The notes: generated from the letters alone by a model not told the origin. Shown: positions 1 through 7,120, numbered from the stretch's first letter. The stretch is 7,466 nucleotides of DNA from an uncultured Gemmatimonadota bacterium (GCA_946479805.1 CAMLHP010000100.1:1-7466); one strand, 5' to 3'. Made by a program: numbers and translations.

Positions 1-869
1 GCGGCCTGAGTGACGACGGTGGCAGCGGGTGCAATCGGATCAGCCAGCGCGTCGCCAAACTCACGGGCGGTGCCGAAGCGGTCTGCGGCGGTGCGTGACA
101 GCGCCCGGGCCACGGCGCGCTCCACGTGCTCGGGCACCGTGTCCCGATGAGTCCTGAGGAGAGCCGGGGTCTCGGTGAAGCGGCGGGCGATGGTTGCCTG
201 CGGCGTCGCAGCGGCGAAGGGGGTGACGCCGGCCAGCATCTCATACAGCACTATGGCGAGGCTGTAGACGTCGCTCCGGGCGTCGACCTCGCGCTCGCCA
301 GCTGCCTGCTCGGGACTCATGTATGCCGCAGTGCCGATCGACGTCCCGGTCGCGGTGAGCCGCTCGTCCCCGCCGCCGGCCAGGGCTCGCGCGATGCCGA
401 AGTCGGCAACGAGTGCGTGGCCCTCGGTCAGCAGAATGTTGTCGGGCTTGACGTCGCGGTGGACCACGCCATGGCGGTGGGCGTAGTCGAGTGCATCGGC
501 CGCCTCGCGGGCGATGGATATCGCGCCTGTCACCGGCAGCTGGGCCTCGCGGTCGATCCTGACGCGGAGCGACTCGCCCGACACGAAAGGCATGGTAAAC
601 CAGAGCTGGCCGGCGGTTTCGCCGGAGTCCAGCACGGTCAGGATATGGGGATGCTGCAGCCGGGCGGCGACGTGGATCTCGCGCTCGAAGCGCTCAGCGC
701 CCAGGGCATGGGCGAGGTCGGGGTTGAGGACCTTGAGGGCGACGGACCGGTCGTGCCGGACGTCGTGAGCCAGGTAGACGACCGCCATCCCGCCCCGGCC
801 GAGCTCTCGCTCGATGCGATAGCGGTCGGCCAGCGCGGCTTCAAAGGTGGGGCGGGGGTCTGATGGCAC
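1..869 (-). CDS. Serine/threonine protein kinase, Hanks type (partial, C-terminus beyond window)
   Basis: This is a cytoplasmic Ser/Thr kinase domain, predicted to transfer phosphate from ATP to protein Ser/Thr residues. The 289 visible residues contain a complete catalytic core: glycine loop ELGRGGMAVVY at about 22-32, ATP-binding Lys46 (VALK), helix-C Glu64, catalytic loop HRDVKPDN at 137-144, DFG at 156-158, SPE (the APE equivalent) at 185-187, and Asp200 of the DVYS segment. All key residues are present, so it should be active. The start is GTG at 869-867: an in-frame TAG lies at 899-897, and no ATG occurs before the glycine loop. There is no Shine-Dalgarno sequence, so initiation may be leaderless or coupled. 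The frame is still open at base 1. Relatives often continue into a membrane segment and a sensor or TPR/propeller region, which cannot be seen here. It lies 50 bp after the hydrolase gene and close to a PP2C-type phosphatase gene, a possible antagonist. Confidence 0.95.
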   Translation of the reverse strand, partial: MPSDPRPTFEAALADRYRIERELGRGGMAVVYLAHDVRHDRSVALKVLNPDLAHALGAERFEREIHVAARLQHPHILTVLDSGETAGQLWFTMPFVSGESLRVRIDREAQLPVTGAISIAREAADALDYAHRHGVVHRDVKPDNILLTEGHALVADFGIARALAGGGDERLTATGTSIGTAAYMSPEQAAGEREVDARSDVYSLAIVLYEMLAGVTPFAAATPQATIARRFTETPALLRTHRDTVPEHVERAVARALSRTAADRFGTAREFGDALADPIAPAATVVTQA

Positions 870-877
870 GGTGCAAA

Positions 878-883
878 ATGATA
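878..883 (-). promoter_or_regulatory. Possible -10 element for the kinase gene
   Basis: The minus strand reads TATCAT here, 8 bases before the GTG start, with only a poor -35 match (TGGCGC) 17 bases upstream. If it is used, the mRNA would be leaderless or nearly so, which would fit the missing ribosome binding site. The evidence is weak because it rests on a single hexamer. Confidence 0.2.
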
Positions 884-885
884 TG

Positions 886-897
886 GGCTCGCGAGCC
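886..897. promoter_or_regulatory. 12-bp perfect palindrome in the hydrolase-kinase gap
   Basis: GGCTCGCGAGCC is fully self-complementary and sits in the 50-bp gap between the hydrolase stop codon (TAA, 922-920) and the kinase GTG. Two readings are possible. It could be a dimeric regulator's operator next to the possible -10 element. Alternatively it could be a short weak terminator or attenuator stem, since the minus-strand transcript continues CATATCATTTT, which holds four T's nine bases after the stem. The stem is short and the T run is poor, so a strong terminator is unlikely. Confidence 0.35.
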
Positions 898-919
898 TAC
901 GCGCCATGGGGGCAGCGTG

Positions 920-1855
920 TTACGGCACCGGGGTGCACTGCAGGTCGGCGCCGATGGTCAGGGGCCCGGTGTAGAACTGCTTCAGCTCGGTGACGGCGGC
1001 TTCCACATCGATCGGACCAATATGACCGAGAACCAACCGGCCCACTCCCGCCTCCTGGGCCAGGCGGCCAACCACTGCTGGCGGCGCATGGAGCTGCAGC
1101 AATCGCGTCGCACCTGCGCCAATCTCGAGATGCATGACCAGGACATCCGCGCGCCGCGCGAAGTCCACGAAAGCGGGATTGGCTCCTGTCTGGTCGGAGC
1201 TGAACACGACAGACTTGCTGCCGGTCTGTATCCGATACGCCAGGGTGGGAATATTGCCGTGGGGAATGCCGAGCGCGGTCACGGTGATGCCATCGTGTTC
1301 AAACACCCTGGATGGTTCAGGGTTCGCGGCATCCGCCACGCTGACGTCGAGCCGGACGCCGCCCGGGGCGCCGGCCGGTGACGGACTGCCCAGGGTGGTT
1401 CCGAGCATCGGAAAGGCCCCACTGCTGGCGTCGAACAGCCGGCTGAGGAAGACCGGGAACTCCGGCACGGCCCGGTTCCCGGAGGGCCCGATGATGGGCA
1501 AGGGCTCCTTCCGGGCCAGACTGCTCAACCACAGGAGTGCGGACAGATCGGAGACATGGTCAGGATGCAGATGGCTGATGGCGACCAGTGACAGGTCGTC
1601 CAGTGCGGCCCTCGACTGGCCGAAACGCAAAAATGCGCCGCCCCCGATGTCGACCAGGATTCTTGCGTGCCCGTCGATCCAGACGATGTAGCTGGTGGAC
1701 GCGCGCTCACTGTTGACCATGGGGCCGCCCGAACCCAGGACCTGAACCGCGAGCGGCGTATCCCCGCAGCCCTGGGCTGATGCGCTCGAAGGCAGCGCGA
1801 GAACCGCGAGCGCTCCGGCCATCACGGAGCGAATCATGAGTGGTCCGTCCGTCAT
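920..1855 (-). CDS. Exported metallo-beta-lactamase-fold hydrolase (RNase Z / arylsulfatase-like type)
   Basis: This 311-residue protein is predicted to be a dinuclear zinc hydrolase of the metallo-beta-lactamase superfamily. Metal-binding candidates are visible in order: HLHPDH at 95-100, His199 in GIPHGNIPTLAYRI, Asp221 in SSDQTG, His242 in MHLE, and His256 and His278 (LGHIGP). This layout resembles RNase Z and the AtsA-type arylsulfatase branch more than true beta-lactamases. A signal peptide (hydrophobic residues 11-22, cleavage probably after Ala27 in ASA-Q) argues for a periplasmic or secreted enzyme, so tRNA processing is unlikely. The substrate is unknown. The start at 1855 is supported by GAGGA at 1864-1860 and an ATGA overlap with the phosphatase stop. 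Met7 (1837) is an alternative that would give a shorter signal peptide. The only two cysteines, Cys30 and Cys307, lie near the two ends of the mature chain and could pair. Confidence 0.9.
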   Translation of the reverse strand: MTDGPLMIRSVMAGALAVLALPSSASAQGCGDTPLAVQVLGSGGPMVNSERASTSYIVWIDGHARILVDIGGGAFLRFGQSRAALDDLSLVAISHLHPDHVSDLSALLWLSSLARKEPLPIIGPSGNRAVPEFPVFLSRLFDASSGAFPMLGTTLGSPSPAGAPGGVRLDVSVADAANPEPSRVFEHDGITVTALGIPHGNIPTLAYRIQTGSKSVVFSSDQTGANPAFVDFARRADVLVMHLEIGAGATRLLQLHAPPAVVGRLAQEAGVGRLVLGHIGPIDVEAAVTELKQFYTGPLTIGADLQCTPVP

Positions 1856-3117
1856 TCCATCCTCGCGGCCAGGATCGTGACGTCGTCGTGGGGATCGGCG
1901 TGGCGCCCGAAGCCCTGCAGGGAGTCGAGCACTGCGCGCACCTGCTCGGAGGCGGGGGCGTCCGATTGACCCCGCAGAACCTCGCGGAGCCGCTCCCCGC
2001 CGTAAATGTCGCCGGTGGGGCTCCGGGCTTCGATCAGCCCGTCGGTGAAGATGAAGAGCGAGTGTCCCGGCTCGAGGGTGCGGGTCACCGCGGTGAACCG
2101 GGAGCCGGGCATCATGCCCAGCGCCGGGCCAGTGGGCCGCAGCTCCTCAATTCCTCCGTCGTCCGCAATCACGAGTGCAGGCTCGTGGCCGGCGTTGACA
2201 TACACCAGCTCACCGGACCACGGCTCCACCGACGCAAGGAACACGGTTGCGAACATGTTGGTCCGACCGTGAAGCCGGGCTATGTAGTCGTTGGTGAAGC
2301 CGGCGACGCGGGTGAGCAGCTCGGCCGGCGAGGCCGACTGCAGCGCCTGCATCACCATCGTATGACGGCCACCTATCATCTGGATCGCACCGCCACCCAC
2401 GGGGTCGGCGGAGGCTCGGATCAGGCTCCGGAAGAGCGCCATGAACAGCGCCGCACCCACGCCCTTGTCGCAGACGTCCCCGACCACGAGCATGACCTCG
2501 CCCGATGACAGCAGGAAGCAGTCGTAGAAGTCGCCCGAGACGTCGAGCGCAGGGCGGAGCGCGGCCTCGAGCTGCATTCCACCCACATCGGGGAGGGCCT
2601 GGGGCAGAAAGTCACGCTGGATGGTCCGGGCCACTGACATCTCCCGGCGCAGGTACTGGCCGTCCTGGAGGCGCTCCCGGTCCACCGCCGCGTTGACCCG
2701 CGCGCGCAGCACCGCCGAGCCGAAGGCGCCCGGCAGGTAGTCATCCGCCCCGGCCTCGAGGCAGCGCTCGATGGCGTCCATGTCATTCGAGGAAGAGATC
2801 GCAAGCACTGGCAGGCCCGCGAGCACGTCGTCGCCGCGCAGCGTCCCGACCAGCGCCCGGCCGGCGTCCCCGACCATGTCGGTTTCGACCAGGACCAGTT
2901 CGAAGCGCGCCGACCGCAGCAGGGTGAGCGCGCGGTCGGGATCGGCCTCGGCAAGGACGAAGTATCCCTCGGTTCCCAGTCGCTGCATCAGTGACGCGGC
3001 ATCCTGGAAGCTCCTGCCAATGACCAGGACCTTGGGGGGAACCCGAAGCGTCGTCTGCGTGGCCTGCATGGAGTCGGGGTCGCTCATCGCGCGGTCGCTC
3101 ATCACTGAGTCGCTCAT
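1852..3117 (-). CDS. Pseudo-receiver domain fused to SpoIIE/RsbU-type PP2C phosphatase
   Basis: This is a 421-residue cytoplasmic protein. Residues 28-142 have the receiver fold pattern (KVLVIG strand, ELVLVETDM, LPVLAISSS, GADDYLPGAF), but the phosphorylation site is degenerate: the acidic pair after strand 1 is absent, the acceptor Asp is replaced by Glu78, and the conserved Lys of the LPKPF-type motif is Gly130. A helical linker (about 143-172) leads to a SpoIIE-type phosphatase domain with GDFYD (195-199), GDVCDKG (213-219), NAGH (308-311), FTDG (357-360) and DDVT (411-414). The metal-binding aspartates are intact, so it is probably an active Ser/Thr phosphatase. In this family the usual substrates are phosphorylated anti-anti-sigma (STAS) proteins, but none is encoded in the window. 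The ATG at 3117 overlaps the PrsW stop as ATGA. Two further in-frame ATGs (3102, 3087) are possible starts. None has a Shine-Dalgarno site, which fits translational coupling. Confidence 0.93.
   Translation of the reverse strand: MSDSVMSDRAMSDPDSMQATQTTLRVPPKVLVIGRSFQDAASLMQRLGTEGYFVLAEADPDRALTLLRSARFELVLVETDMVGDAGRALVGTLRGDDVLAGLPVLAISSSNDMDAIERCLEAGADDYLPGAFGSAVLRARVNAAVDRERLQDGQYLRREMSVARTIQRDFLPQALPDVGGMQLEAALRPALDVSGDFYDCFLLSSGEVMLVVGDVCDKGVGAALFMALFRSLIRASADPVGGGAIQMIGGRHTMVMQALQSASPAELLTRVAGFTNDYIARLHGRTNMFATVFLASVEPWSGELVYVNAGHEPALVIADDGGIEELRPTGPALGMMPGSRFTAVTRTLEPGHSLFIFTDGLIEARSPTGDIYGGERLREVLRGQSDAPASEQVRAVLDSLQGFGRHADPHDDVTILAARME
1860..1864 (-). promoter_or_regulatory. Ribosome binding site of the hydrolase gene
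   Basis: GAGGA lies 4 bases before the ATG at 1855-1853 and inside the end of the phosphatase coding region. It is the clearest Shine-Dalgarno-like site in the window, and it supports this start over the in-frame ATG at 1837. Confidence 0.55.
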
Positions 3118-3123
3118 TGCCGG
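3079..3123. repeat. Three 15-bp-spaced copies of an ATGAGCGAC start motif
   Basis: The 9-bp core gtcgctcat (ATGAGCGAC on the coding strand, encoding Met-Ser-Asp) begins at 3079, 3094 and 3109, an exact 15-bp spacing, with the remaining 6 bases of each unit diverged. It gives the phosphatase the N-terminus MSD-SV-MSD-RA-MSD and three candidate start codons. The copy at 3109-3117 spans the ATGA overlap with the upstream gene. Confidence 0.8.
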
Positions 3124-4130
3124 GTTGCGTCCAGCAGGTTCAGCTGCCACAGGTCCTGGGTACTGGTATGAATAAACGGCTTGAGGGCGCGCATGCCGGT
3201 CCTGCCTATGCTCCGCTCGAGATAGCGCACTTCCTCGAGCTTGGCCGGAAGTGATGGATCGGCTGCGGCCTCGAACCCCGCCTCGCGGAGGAGCAGCATC
3301 CCCTTGGCCCGCACGCCGAGCTCGGCGCGAAGCCGGAGGAGGCACATCGCATCAACGATGATCTCCGGCGGGAAGCTGCTACGCAACTCCTTCAGGTACT
3401 GGCCGACCGGTGTGTCCGACACGGCGCCGGCGTGGGTGACGCGAAGCAGCTCCTGGTCCATGTCGAAGCCAGTGCCCAGCCAGGACTGGGTCTCCCTCTC
3501 GCTCTTCTGGAAGAGCACAACGACGATGGAAGGGAGCACCAGCACAATGAGCGCGGTCGCGAGTAGCGGCGCCACCAGGAATTGATTGTACAGTGAGTGC
3601 AGAACGATGGCGACGGCCAGCCCGGGCAGCATCAGCCTGGCGCGGAATCCGGTCGCTCGCTTCTGGAGGGTCCGGGCCATCATTGCGACGATTGCGGTGG
3701 TACCGCCATGCATCAGCGCGGTGCCGAATCCGCGGACGACCCACGCCCAGATGGTCGAGGATGGATGGCTCTGCAGCAGGAGGAGGTTCTCGACGAACGC
3801 GAAGCCCGTCCCGACCGCGAAGCCGTAGGTGGCGGCATCGGCGACGAACCCCACCCTGCTCCGGCGTATCAGCCAGATAACGTAGAGCGACTTCAGCAGC
3901 TCCTCGACAACAGGAGCCACATACCTCGAGTAGCTCAGCAGGTCCAGCGCCAGCGCGTCCCGAAGCCAGCTGTTGGCAAAGTAGCCCGCCATCGCGGCGA
4001 CGAACCCTGCAGCGACGGCCAGCAGGATGGCCCGAAGCGGAATGAGCCTGTAGCTGTCCAGCAAGACCAGCGCACCGAGAAAGAGGAAGACCGGAAGCAC
4101 GCTGACGGCAAAGGCAACTGCCATGTTCAC
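3114..4130 (-). CDS. PrsW-family intramembrane metalloprotease with C-terminal extension
   Basis: This is a 338-residue polytopic inner-membrane protein. It has about seven hydrophobic segments, at roughly 4-24, 31-50, 70-88, 99-119, 127-150, 167-184 and 186-207. The PrsW signature is complete: EELLK at 76-80, GFAFVEN at 109-115, His141 in ALMHGG and His178 in LHSLYN. PrsW of Bacillus subtilis cleaves the anti-sigma factor RsiW, so regulated proteolysis of a membrane signalling protein is the likely role here; the target is not encoded nearby. Typical PrsW proteins are near 220 residues. This one adds about 130 mostly hydrophilic residues (209-338) after the last membrane segment, whose function I do not recognise. 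The start is GTG at 4130, overlapping the upstream TGA as GTGA, or ATG at 4124 two codons later; the product is nearly the same either way. Its stop overlaps the phosphatase start by 4 bases. Confidence 0.92.
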   Translation of the reverse strand: MNMAVAFAVSVLPVFLFLGALVLLDSYRLIPLRAILLAVAAGFVAAMAGYFANSWLRDALALDLLSYSRYVAPVVEELLKSLYVIWLIRRSRVGFVADAATYGFAVGTGFAFVENLLLLQSHPSSTIWAWVVRGFGTALMHGGTTAIVAMMARTLQKRATGFRARLMLPGLAVAIVLHSLYNQFLVAPLLATALIVLVLPSIVVVLFQKSERETQSWLGTGFDMDQELLRVTHAGAVSDTPVGQYLKELRSSFPPEIIVDAMCLLRLRAELGVRAKGMLLLREAGFEAAADPSLPAKLEEVRYLERSIGRTGMRALKPFIHTSTQDLWQLNLLDATRQ

Positions 4131-7120
4131 ATCAACTTGAGCGAAATCAGCAGGTCCGAGGTGCGCGGTATCCCCTGCCCGTCCGCGACGGCGAAGCCGA
4201 AGGACAGCGTTGACTCGAGGTGGGAGAGGGTGATCATCCGGACGTCTACCTGCGCCCCGATGCTTACGTACTTGCGCCTGGCTGCTTCGTCATCGAAGTC
4301 GGTCACCAGGCCGCTTCCGAACAGCGACAGCCTGGCCCAGCGAAAATAGGCACTCGGGATACCGACCTTGCGGAAGCGAAGCGGCGGCGACACCCACTCA
4401 ACCTGGGCCTTGCCGTACGTGGCGCCGCTGACCTGGTTGATGTCGAGGCCCGGGAAGCTTTCCGGGCTGCGGAACTGCTTGATGTCCCGGTAGTCCACCC
4501 AGTTGTTGCCATAACCGCCGAAATAGGTGCGGGCGAAGGGGTCGTTGCGGTCCCCGCCCAGGGCGGTGCCGCCCGAAGCACGGAACCAGATGGACGAGTG
4601 GTCGAGCGGGAGGAGGAAGCCCCGCGACACGTCGAGGCTCAGGCGGGGCTGGAACCTGCTGGCGGCGTAGTTGCCACGGGCCGCCAGCTTCCAGCTGCCC
4701 CCGAGTTCGTCGTCGGTCGCTCCAAGCGAGCGCCGGAGGGACTTGTAGTCGAGCTCGCCCGAGAAGGTGGCGAGCTTGTCGGACGACGCGGCGACACCCT
4801 GGAACTCGGGCACGGTGGCGAGATTGCCGTATCCAGCGGCCCGAAGGGTGTAGGCCAGGGTGGTCGGCCCGTCGATGATGAGGTTGCCCCGGTACTGCGC
4901 CGAGAGCGAGTAGCCTCGGCGGCTGGTCCTTGTGGGCCCGAACAGGTCGTAGAAGTCGGCGCGGTTGAGCGTGCCGGTAATGTTCCAGTTCCAGTGGCGG
5001 AAGTCGGCCCGGAGGTGGAGGCGCTCGCCGGGATCGAGTTCCTGCCCCGGAGAATACGATGCGGTGAGGTCGAGCGCCGTGGCCCCGAGCCGGTCGGTGA
5101 AACCAGCCCGCAGCCCTCCGGAGATGCCGAGGTTGCCGGCGGAATCCTCGTAGCCCTCGACCACCGGATATACGTTGTCGAGCTTGAAGTTCCGAAGCGC
5201 GCTGTAGCCGGTCGTTGCCGCGGTGAGCGAGTCGGGGTCGACGGTGGCTGCCGGAGCCGGCATCCACGCCTGCACCTCCGGCCGCTGCTCGGCGATCTCG
5301 TTGCCGAGGAAGCGAATGGCGCTCACGCTGTCAGGCACCGCGTCCGGGATCATCGACGGCACGAAACCCTGGCGCGAGTACTCGAACACCACCAGCGAGT
5401 CGCCCGGCAGCGGCACCGGCTTGAAGTACCCGGATTCCGCGTTGCTCAGGGGCTGCATCCGCCGGTGTTCCACGTCGTACCGGTAGATGTTGGATACCCC
5501 GGAGTAATAGGAGGAGCCGTACAGGAAGCTGCCGTCGGCGGAAAAGACAAAGTTGGAGGGCGACCAGTCGCCGAACTCGTACAGCACTTCCGGGGTCGTG
5601 TTGCCCTGGAGGAGGCTCGCCAGATCCATCCGCACGAGCCTCTGCGCCCCGCTGATCTCGGACATCGAGGCTATGAGCGCAGAGCCGTCACTGGCGACGT
5701 CGAGGTCGAACAGGTCGCGCCCGTACGGCAGGGTATAAACCTGGTTCCACTCGTTGTACGGGTAGGGGAGCCGGACGAGGGTGGAGAATCCGTTGTCGTG
5801 CCGCACGCCCCAGAGCGACCGGTCCGCCTGGTTGAACGCCAGGTCGCCAATGCGGGAGTTGCGGAGCAGGACACGGCTGTCGCCGGTCTTGAGGTCCAGC
5901 GCGATCAGGTGACGCCAGTCGGCGTTGTTGGTGGTGTAGAAGAGGGTCCGCGACGATGGATCGAACGCCAGGGACGTGACCGACATCCCCGAAGCGGCCG
6001 GGATGTCGCGGATCCGGGTGAATTCGCCGCTGGCCACGTCGATCGAGGCGATGTGGGCTTCCTGCCCCGGATAGCGCACCGCCACCAGGATGCTGGCCGT
6101 CGCGGAGTCGTACCACGCGTGCGACACCGAGCCAAGCACCCGGTCAGTCAGCGGCCGGGCCCGGGTGGTGGGGTGGCGACGGATGGACTCGAGGTTCTGG
6201 CGCTGCCACTCCCGTTCCCACTCGATCCACCGGGACCACTCTTCCTCGAGGGAGGTGCCGAAGACGTGCCGGAACTGCGAGGCAAAATAGGCCTTGCTGC
6301 CCTTCCCGCGGTCGAACCAGGAGAGCATGCGCTCATTGCCGTACTGGAGCGCGAGGTAACTGACAAAGCGAGTGCCGTAGAGGTAGGAATTGGTGCCCAC
6401 CTGGAAGTCGATCGTGGTGCCCTCCGACTCGAGGCCGACGACGTCGTACATCCTGGCGCTGTCGCGAACGATGGTCCGGAACACCATTTCGTCGTAGGGC
6501 CCGATCACGCGGCCGAGGCCGCCGTTCATCCAGGTTTCGAGGTAGGTCGCGATTCCCTCGAGGTACCACCGTGGCGAGTACCAGCGCGGCACGGTCAGGT
6601 AGCTGTAGGCGATCGTGAGGGGCACCTCGGGATCCGGACCGACCTTGCCGAAGAAGATGGAACGGAAGAACCGATCCGACGCGGCCGGCTTGTCGGAAGT
6701 GAAGATGTGCGCCAGCTCGTGGTTCATCGACGACGCCATCCGCTCGGCCGCCGGCGCCGACTCGTAGTCGTGGCCGTAGGGCGCGATCCCGATGGTGACG
6801 TGGTTTTCGGGAAGCGGGCGCGCGCCGGCGTTGCCGTAGTGCCAGAGATCGTGGATCAGGACGTTGGTCCTGTCGCGAGGCACGTAATCGAAGAGCTCCT
6901 CGTGGAACCGCAGCGCACGATCGAAGCTGGCGGCGACCTGCGGCACGAGCCACGACTGCAATGGCGAGGTATAGATCAGGTGCATCGTCGGCGTGTCAAG
7001 CGCCTGGAACTGGGCAGCGAGGCAGGCCGGCGAAGCAGCCAGCGCGCCGAGCACGGCCGCGCACAAAGCGAGGACGCGTCCGCGGGCGAAAGCGGGGTGT
7101 TCAGAGCGGAAATTTCTCAT
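4127..7120 (-). CDS. Secreted HExxH metallopeptidase, beta-propeller and outer-membrane barrel fusion protein
   Basis: This is a 997-residue envelope protein. A signal peptide (basic residues 2-15, hydrophobic 16-32, likely cleavage near Ala36) is followed by a peptidase domain at about 45-310. That domain carries HELAH at 134-138 and Glu188 in the WYLEGIATYLE segment, the zinc-ligand pattern of gluzincin (peptidase MA-like) enzymes. Residues about 330-600 are propeller-like (PD40/TolB type) repeats such as SLAFDPSSRTLFY, LDVASDGSALIAS and FVFSADGSFLYGS. Residues about 640-997 show alternating aromatic and polar strands typical of an outer-membrane barrel, ending ISLKLM without the usual terminal aromatic residue. 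It probably cleaves or senses envelope proteins or peptides while anchored in the outer membrane. The start at 7120 was chosen for the signal peptide. The frame stays open up to 7327, but the extra residues look non-coding and cross a hairpin and the upstream gene. There is no clear ribosome binding site. Confidence 0.88.
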   Translation of the reverse strand: MRNFRSEHPAFARGRVLALCAAVLGALAASPACLAAQFQALDTPTMHLIYTSPLQSWLVPQVAASFDRALRFHEELFDYVPRDRTNVLIHDLWHYGNAGARPLPENHVTIGIAPYGHDYESAPAAERMASSMNHELAHIFTSDKPAASDRFFRSIFFGKVGPDPEVPLTIAYSYLTVPRWYSPRWYLEGIATYLETWMNGGLGRVIGPYDEMVFRTIVRDSARMYDVVGLESEGTTIDFQVGTNSYLYGTRFVSYLALQYGNERMLSWFDRGKGSKAYFASQFRHVFGTSLEEEWSRWIEWEREWQRQNLESIRRHPTTRARPLTDRVLGSVSHAWYDSATASILVAVRYPGQEAHIASIDVASGEFTRIRDIPAASGMSVTSLAFDPSSRTLFYTTNNADWRHLIALDLKTGDSRVLLRNSRIGDLAFNQADRSLWGVRHDNGFSTLVRLPYPYNEWNQVYTLPYGRDLFDLDVASDGSALIASMSEISGAQRLVRMDLASLLQGNTTPEVLYEFGDWSPSNFVFSADGSFLYGSSYYSGVSNIYRYDVEHRRMQPLSNAESGYFKPVPLPGDSLVVFEYSRQGFVPSMIPDAVPDSVSAIRFLGNEIAEQRPEVQAWMPAPAATVDPDSLTAATTGYSALRNFKLDNVYPVVEGYEDSAGNLGISGGLRAGFTDRLGATALDLTASYSPGQELDPGERLHLRADFRHWNWNITGTLNRADFYDLFGPTRTSRRGYSLSAQYRGNLIIDGPTTLAYTLRAAGYGNLATVPEFQGVAASSDKLATFSGELDYKSLRRSLGATDDELGGSWKLAARGNYAASRFQPRLSLDVSRGFLLPLDHSSIWFRASGGTALGGDRNDPFARTYFGGYGNNWVDYRDIKQFRSPESFPGLDINQVSGATYGKAQVEWVSPPLRFRKVGIPSAYFRWARLSLFGSGLVTDFDDEAARRKYVSIGAQVDVRMITLSHLESTLSFGFAVADGQGIPRTSDLLISLKLM

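Noticed and set aside
126..863. A plus-strand open frame of 245 codons opposite the kinase
   Set aside because: The minus strand encodes a textbook kinase core through the same bases. The plus-strand product has no recognisable motif.
638..907. An 89-codon minus-strand frame starting upstream of the kinase
   Set aside because: It reads the kinase DNA in a different frame and gives a Ser/Pro/Arg-rich sequence with no kinase motifs.
863..1691. Plus-strand open frames opposite the hydrolase gene
   Set aside because: The minus-strand product has a signal peptide and ordered metal motifs, while the plus-strand products look like random GC-rich translation.
920..1855. The metallo-beta-lactamase-fold protein as an antibiotic resistance enzyme
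   Set aside because: The metal-site layout and GIPHGNIPTLAYRI-type segment fit the RNase Z/arylsulfatase-like branch, and nothing points to beta-lactam hydrolysis.
3118..3345. An N-terminal extension of the phosphatase frame to 3345
   Set aside because: The extra 76 residues are Arg/Pro/Ala-rich without a domain and lie entirely over the PrsW C-terminal coding region. The ATGA junction at 3117 is the natural start.
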